Of a DNA stretch of 64,000 bases, positions 58,417 to 64,000 are shown piece by piece. A model generated the notes under the pieces. The model was not told where the DNA came from and did no database searches. It saw only the letters and a program-made list of their open reading frames with translations. This stretch comes from Epiperipatus broadwayi (Eukaryota; Onychophora; Udeonychophora; Euonychophora; Peripatidae): contig JAQFVV010000012.1 in NCBI GenBank assembly GCA_028023455.1, positions 10,702,499 through 10,766,498 of the forward strand, written 5' to 3'. The position numbers and the translations under genes were made by a program. Every line of letters starts with the position of its first letter. The first letter of the stretch is position 1.

Positions 58417-61102
58417 CTCTAGAGCAGCCATTCTTTCTCCAAGGCCACATACATTTGTTTGTTACATCAAGTGGGCTTCAACATGCTATGTCAGCAGTCA
58501 ATACTCATTGGGGTCATATACAAAAATGTCTAACTTCAAGTGATTGATGTCAAATAAAAAAATGTCTGACTTCTCAATTCATGCATGCCATAGTTTGTAG
58601 ATCACTATACATTTTATAATTAACAGGTTAATAAAACATTTACCTGATCCAAACATTTATTTAAATATCAATGCTATTTTTGATATTGAGATAAATTTTT
58701 AATTTTAGATAAATCAGGTTTATAAGTACTACCACACTACTTTCAATACAGTATCATGGTGTGAATCAATAAGCCTACCTCTATACTTTCTTTGCTCATT
58801 TCAATTTTGAATAAGATGATTCACAAAGATATATTGATCTGAACAACGTAACATTCATGTACATTTTTTATTTTATATTTTTCAAGCACCAATGTCCAAA
58901 ATTCTATATACTCCTTTCCCTTCCTTTTTTCTTTAAAAATGTTTTCCAAATTTGTGTCATTTTTAAATTCAAGAAATTCATCAAATAGCCTAACATAATC
59001 ATGCCCAAATGCAGCTACTTGTGTAATAGTTATTTCTAAGCGCCCATGATTTTTGGTAAGAAATAATTCTTAATATTTCTTACATCTTGAAATCTGCTTT
59101 TAAATTCTTTTAATAAGGTAGAACATGCGCCTTGAGTGCTTAATTTTTTTTAGCAAGAGAGATCTCTACAAATCAAAATGCTTTAGATTTGCCTATATAA
59201 TTAAGAAAAATAGGTTAGAGATAAGAGGGTCCCTCTTATTTTTATAAAGTCGAATTTCATGTTATGATTTGTAGAGGTCTCTCTTGCTAAAAAAATTAAG
59301 CACTCAAGGTGCATGTTCTAAGGTTTTAGCTTTCTATAAGTATTACGTGCTGACATTGCGCTTAATAAGAATTAATATTTACAACTTTAATAAGGTAGCT
59401 AAATAATTTGAAATGATAGCATAGGTTTCTGAAAAAATGTTAATACCATCTTGCTTAACATTTGTTAATGTTGGGAAATAATTTAGTATTTGGTTTTATA
59501 TCTCTTGGTAATAAATATTTAGTTTTTCTTCAAATACAAATACTTTACTTGCTATTTGCAAAAATTTTTGTTATGCTCATTATAAACATTATTGTTTTCT
59601 TGTAAAAATGAAATAATTTTATGCAGTGATGAAAAAAGTAATCCAAAACTTTACTTTTGCTTAATCATTGCACTGAAGTATGCAAAAGTATGTCACCATA
59701 ATTACAATTTATTTCTTCCAAAAGATTTTTAAATTTTCTGTGGTTCCATTCTTGGGCTTGAATATAATTCATGTTTGGACAATTTTCATCACAGCAGTTA
59801 CTTCTTTTATGGATATATGTGTTTCCAAATTTTCTTGGTGAATTAAACAGTGAAATTATGAGTTTTGTTAAATTGTATTTCTTTTTTTAATAAGGAAACA
59901 TCCATTTTTAGATCCGATCTTTGAAGGACATCTATTAGTGCGCACAGAAAATAATTTTTTTATTTCAATATCTTCTCCTTCAGAAAAGTACTAATATTAT
60001 CAAAATCACTACCTCTAATTTGATCATTCATAGGAAGAAATTTCAAAAAATCTTCATGAATTGAATTCTGTTCAGTATAGTATCTGATGAAAATAGTACA
60101 TTACTGAAATGTCAGTGCTAGAATCAACAGTCAAACTATTATCAAAAATGTTTTTCAATATCTTCAATGCATCTAATACAGATAGAATTTGAGTGTTGCA
60201 GTTTCTTAATTTGTAATATTTGATTTTTATTATTTAATTTATCAAATAATTGTTTCACAACTTCAGCATCAGAAAATGGTTTCATATTTTTACCAAGTAT
60301 GTAACAAATTCCATATGATACTCAGTCACCACTGTTTTTTGTGATGTCACCACTGACATAACACTTTGTTGTTGTTGCAGTGATTTCTTGAAGAAAGCTA
60401 ATTTTTCATTTCGTATTAAAGACCCATAAAAAAGTGTTAATAACCGATTTGTTTCATGGTATAATGACCGATTAATATTATATATTTTTTAAATTGATAC
60501 TTTCTTGAAATATCAAACACATTGCTGAATCTTTGTTATTCAACACAACAAAATATTCCTCTTTCCTATTATATTCCTTTGTTATTTGAAGACATCATTA
60601 TGGGTGTTTAAATTATAGTTTGAAATAAAACAACTACAAATGTTTCAAATCAGTTATGATAATCATATTTCACCTTGCCTTCAAATAATGGACTAGTCCA
60701 GATTCCATTTTATAAATGCATTTTACATTGCCGTGTTTATATTAATTCGTATATAAAACAACAGATTCGGCACAATTATTACAGAATATTGGTAGCTAAC
60801 ATTATTAATGTGTCAATGAAAAAAATTAAAATCAAATATAAGTGGTTACTCATTAACAATAAAGGCAGACTCTTCCCCTTATGGTAGTTTAGACCTGTGA
60901 AATTAAAAAATTGGCAGCTAATGTTATTAGTGCATCAATAAAAAAAGTAATCATGAGTGGTTACTTGTTAATTAAGAAGAGTCAAAAATTTTTTTTCTCT
61001 CATCACAGAAAGATAAATGTCATTCACATCTGTTTAACCATCAATCGTTGGCCCACACATAAAAGCTTGGTGGGCCACAGGTTGAATTTGGTTGTTCTAG
61101 AG
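58417..61102 (-). mobile_element. hAT transposon, copy 2 (heavily decayed)
   Basis: Flanking 8-mers CTCTAGAG (58417-58424) and TTCTAGAG (61095-61102) are a target duplication with one mismatch. The ends are CAGCCATTCTTTCTCC at 58425 and GGTTGAATTTGGTTG ending at 61094; their mutual pairing is poor, but each aligns with the matching end of copy 1 (...CAAGGCCACATACATTTGTT against CTGGGCCACATATATTTGTA). The interior follows copy 1 on the minus strand through transposase C-terminus, SRGKVL region, catalytic region and N-terminus, all as broken frames. Short internal deletions are common. A tandem duplication of about 130 bp lies near 60790-60970, and a hairpin insertion at 59121-59385. Confidence 0.85.
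59109..59397. mobile_element. Hairpin element inserted in hAT copy 2, 12-bp direct repeats
   Basis: TTTAATAAGGTA occurs at 59109-59120 and 59386-59397; copy 1 of the hAT has a single site (AATAAGGTA near 22619), so the interval is an insertion. It starts with a near-perfect inverted repeat with arms of about 58 bp (59121-59318; GAACATGCGCCTTGAGTGCT against AGCACTCAAGGTGCATGTTC), flanked by TA on both sides. A tail of 65 nt containing CATTGCGCTTAATAAGAATT follows. The tail resembles that of the 6392-6551 insertion. An alternative reading is a TA-target MITE nested in an older insertion. Confidence 0.75.
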
Positions 61103-61117
61103 TCATCTATGTATGCA

Positions 61118-61790
61118 TGAGTAGTCAATTGTTACCAGATGATATAAGGCTATAAAATCCTCTTCTTCAGTCAAATTTTTAGATTTTGCTCTTCATCAGA
61201 GAAGACTAGGATTCTAAGCTAAAAATAAAGTTCTTAAGCATTTACTAACCACCTTTTATCCCTTTATACCATTCACTCTTAAGGTTTTAAACCCAAGCTA
61301 ACAACTATAGGTCTCATCCTTTGGCAATAAAGAGTAATACATTACATGACCTCTTATATATGTTCAAATGCAGTTATTTTCATCCTATTTCTCTGGTGTT
61401 CAATGATTAACTCAAAACTTTCAGAAATGGTTCTAGAATAGTATAAAAATAACTGCTCTTGGCAATATAAGAGGCCATCTGACATTGTGGTATTAACTTT
61501 CCTAGTTAAATATAAGGGGCTTACAGCTATTATAAAATTGAGGTTTCTACATAAAAAAATGATATTAGACATATACAACTGTTATCCTAGATTTAAAACT
61601 ATATATTTTTTTCCAATTTCAGACTTTCTTAAATAATACAAAGAAGTAAAAAATAGTTAGTAATGAATTAAATGCTTAGTTTCAGTAATGAATTCTAGTC
61701 TTCACCGATGAAGCAAAAATCAGAAACCATTCTGAAGGTAAAAAATTTGTAGCACTATACCACATGGTACCCATTAACTATTCAAGCTTA
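61118..61790. mobile_element. Foldback element with hammerhead-like motifs in both arms (family 3)
   Basis: The left arm about 61118-61262 and right arm about 61645-61787 are imperfect inverted copies. The left carries CTCTTCATCAGAGAAGACTAGG (split by mismatches from its partner) and the right CTAGTCTTCACCGATGAAG. In the right arm (+) the core is CCGATGA (61705-61711), GAAAC (61723-61727), then TTC/TGAAGG, with TGAAG able to pair with CTTCA before the core. In the left arm (minus) the core CTGATGA (61193-61199) is intact but GAAA is lost. The segment GGATTTTAT..AGCCTT..CTGG..ATTGA.TACTC links it to the 55.7 and 58.1 kb elements. Confidence 0.65.
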
Positions 61791-64000
61791 CTGAAATGGC
61801 TGGAGTAGGGAGAAATCCTAAAGTTATATGTTTGTGATTTATATGAAATCATAAATATGAAAAGTTGCAAGTTTGCAAAACAAGTCAATATCCTTGAAAT
61901 CAACCAACTATCATAAAGATTTAATAAACAAAGTGAAATTCTAAAAATGTTTTCAAAAAAAACATTCTGTACAGATGAGTTGATTAATTATTAAGGTTTG
62001 AAAAATATATTTTTTGGTCATCAGTGGCTTGTGATACAGAAAGCAGCTTAATCAAGATATTTTTTATTATTCACTCTATACTCAGATGTCATAATGGTCA
62101 TTGTTCAAATAATATGTATATATATTTGCAGCAGATAGTGACTTCAGACTGGTAGATCAACTACTTCTGTTAGCTTGTTCAAACAGAAAACCTCACAACA
62201 TATATGCCATTTACTATAAGCTTTAGTAAGAGGTAGAGGTGGTAAAAATAAAATATGCTGCTAAAACAGCAATATGTAAGTTAGAGTTATTTGATATTTT
62301 ATGGATTTAAACCTGTAATGTTAACAATGAAAATCTTACTATTTTATCAAGAGCAGTAAGCTATTATATATTGCTCAGGTGCAATGATGATCCCACTTTT
62401 ATAATTTTCTCAGAATATTAATATAAGGGCAATTAGGCATGCATGATGACTTTCCAAAATCTATGAAGCTAAGTTATAGTATGTTGCTTACTGTAGCAAG
62501 GGATAATTACATTCAGAGTTTATCCATACAATACCATGGTTCTTCCATAATCAAAAATGAGCAATACCAACAAATTAATGAAATCAACCTGTAACTATAC
62601 TTAAGAATAAATTATATATAGATCTATAATTATGCTACAAAAATTAAACATATTTTAAATTAAGAGTGGATTTTGTAATTACAAAAGTAAATAAAAACTA
62701 ATTTAATTTTAATTACTCAAGTGATAAAAGATAGCTTCAAGAGGCAATAGATATGCAGGGTACCTATCAATGTTTATGCACAGACTTAATTGTAAAATGT
62801 GTATAATTTGTAACTCTTGCACTTTTGAAACATTGGAGAAAATATTTCTCAGCACTTTCTATGAGAGGAGAAAAAGATAGTAAGTAGGTAAAAAAAAACC
62901 TCTTTTCATTATATATAATTTTCTTTTTGTATGTCAATACTTAAGTTGTAGCAGAGGAGAATTTGAAGCATTTGCATTACATATTTAAAAAGATAAAAAA
63001 CTATTAGTTAATTAAAAAGCCATACAATTTACAGAAATATATAATCTGAGATGAAATTGTATAAATTTTGTTTTCTTCTTAATAAATAAATTAAATTATT
63101 AGACCTATTATCAATTTATTCCCATTTTTGTATATGTTTTTCTCCATGATATGTAATTTAATAGTTAAAATTCTTTAGTATTGTGTGATCATCTTAGGTA
63201 TTATGCTAGTTACAACCTGAAAGCAATGACAGGAAATAAATAAATAAAAGTATAGAGGGGTTGACACAACATTTATATAATCCTTCACTCATGAAACTGG
63301 TGCCCTATATACTATTTATCAACATTAAATACAAGTAAAGCTACCTTTAGCAGATCCTTCTTTCCAACCATTTAGGAATTGAAATGTAACCAGTTCTTTG
63401 AAGTAATGATATCATAGAATAATTCTAAACAAAGTGCTTGGCTTAATTATTAGTGACAATTTGTAGTTTTGCTTTAATCTAACTTCAAAGTCAAAAAGTA
63501 TCAATTGAAATTAATTATTCAAGTCATGTTATATTGTAACTAAATAGCTTAACCCAGTCCAAGAACAAATAATCACACATTCCCCTCTCCCATTACACAT
63601 ATACATAGTTGGAGTTAAGTAAATGGAATAAAAATAAAGTAGAAATAAGATTTATAATGAGTAATGTACAAAATGCTTTGATTATATGTGCTAAGTCGAA
63701 GAAAATGATTATATGTAACTACAGGAAAGGTTAGAAAATTAGGGAATGAAAAAATAAAATATGGAAATGGTTAAAAAGTGACATTGATAAAGTGAAAAAA
63801 TTATAAAATATATAATTGATAAATATGCAATGCCCATATCCAAATAAATTTTATATATTGTATTAATAGTTACAAAGATAGGGTTCATAATGAATGAAAA
63901 AAAAAATTAAAACACTAAATTTATGAAATTAGAAACAGCAATATATTTCAAATACTTAAAGAGTTAAGTAAGGGTCATAAATATAAGATTTAATTTTTTA
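61791..64000. other. AT-rich noncoding stretch
   Basis: No gene, repeat or motif recognised to the window end. Confidence 0.5.

Overview
The window is about 70-75% A+T, contains no intact host protein-coding gene, and is almost entirely transposable-element debris. Everything points to an intergenic or long-intron region of an invertebrate-type animal genome: APE-type LINEs, a Penelope-like element with GIY-YIG remnants, hAT transposases of the GTF2IRD2/EPM2AIP1-like lineage, tRNA-derived SINEs with A-tails, a possible terminal exon behind a poly-T/AG splice acceptor, and strong CpG depletion. I cannot name the species. Nothing here is bacterial, viral or organellar.

Layout. 0.2-2.9 kb: a stop-riddled LINE (endonuclease plus reverse transcriptase). 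3-11 kb: AT-rich DNA with a TATA-box/LTR-like patch, two short foldback elements and two copies (A, B) of a roughly 600-bp repeat. 12.1-13.2 kb (minus) and 14.6-17.7 kb (plus): two decayed copies of one LINE family. 20.5-21.6 kb: a CpG-rich patch unlike the rest of the window, with two possible small exons. 21.95-31.84 kb: a hAT transposon with terminal inverted repeats and an 8-bp target duplication. It is split by a 7-kb LINE (23.06-30.03 kb, minus, 14-bp target duplication) whose ORF2 has only two nonsense codons. The LINE's ORF1 is itself interrupted by copy C of the 600-bp repeat, and copy D lies elsewhere in the hAT. 33.15-34.19 kb: a foldback element with a 14-bp target duplication and hammerhead-ribozyme-like motifs. 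35.4 kb: a short SINE. 42.3-45.9 kb: a Penelope-like element preceded by an inverted truncated copy. 47.5-49.4 kb: remains of a LINE with a PHD/SGNH-esterase ORF1 and an RT C-terminus. 51.0-51.2 kb: a possible last exon on the minus strand. 52.3 kb: a GC-rich structured micro-island. 52.9-53.7 kb: a tandem repeat of about 371 bp. 55.7-61.8 kb: three more foldback elements with hammerhead-like cores, a second SINE, and a second, far more decayed hAT copy (58.43-61.09 kb).

The most interesting signal is a set of four inverted-repeat elements (33.2, 55.8, 58.1 and 61.1-61.8 kb) that carry the CUGAUGA / helix II / GAAA architecture of type I hammerhead ribozymes with very short helix III, as known from Penelope-like elements and metazoan retrozymes. 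Second is the 600-bp repeat, which in copy C sits in a LINE ORF1 with GT...AG ends. All calls come from reading by eye; no search or folding program was run.
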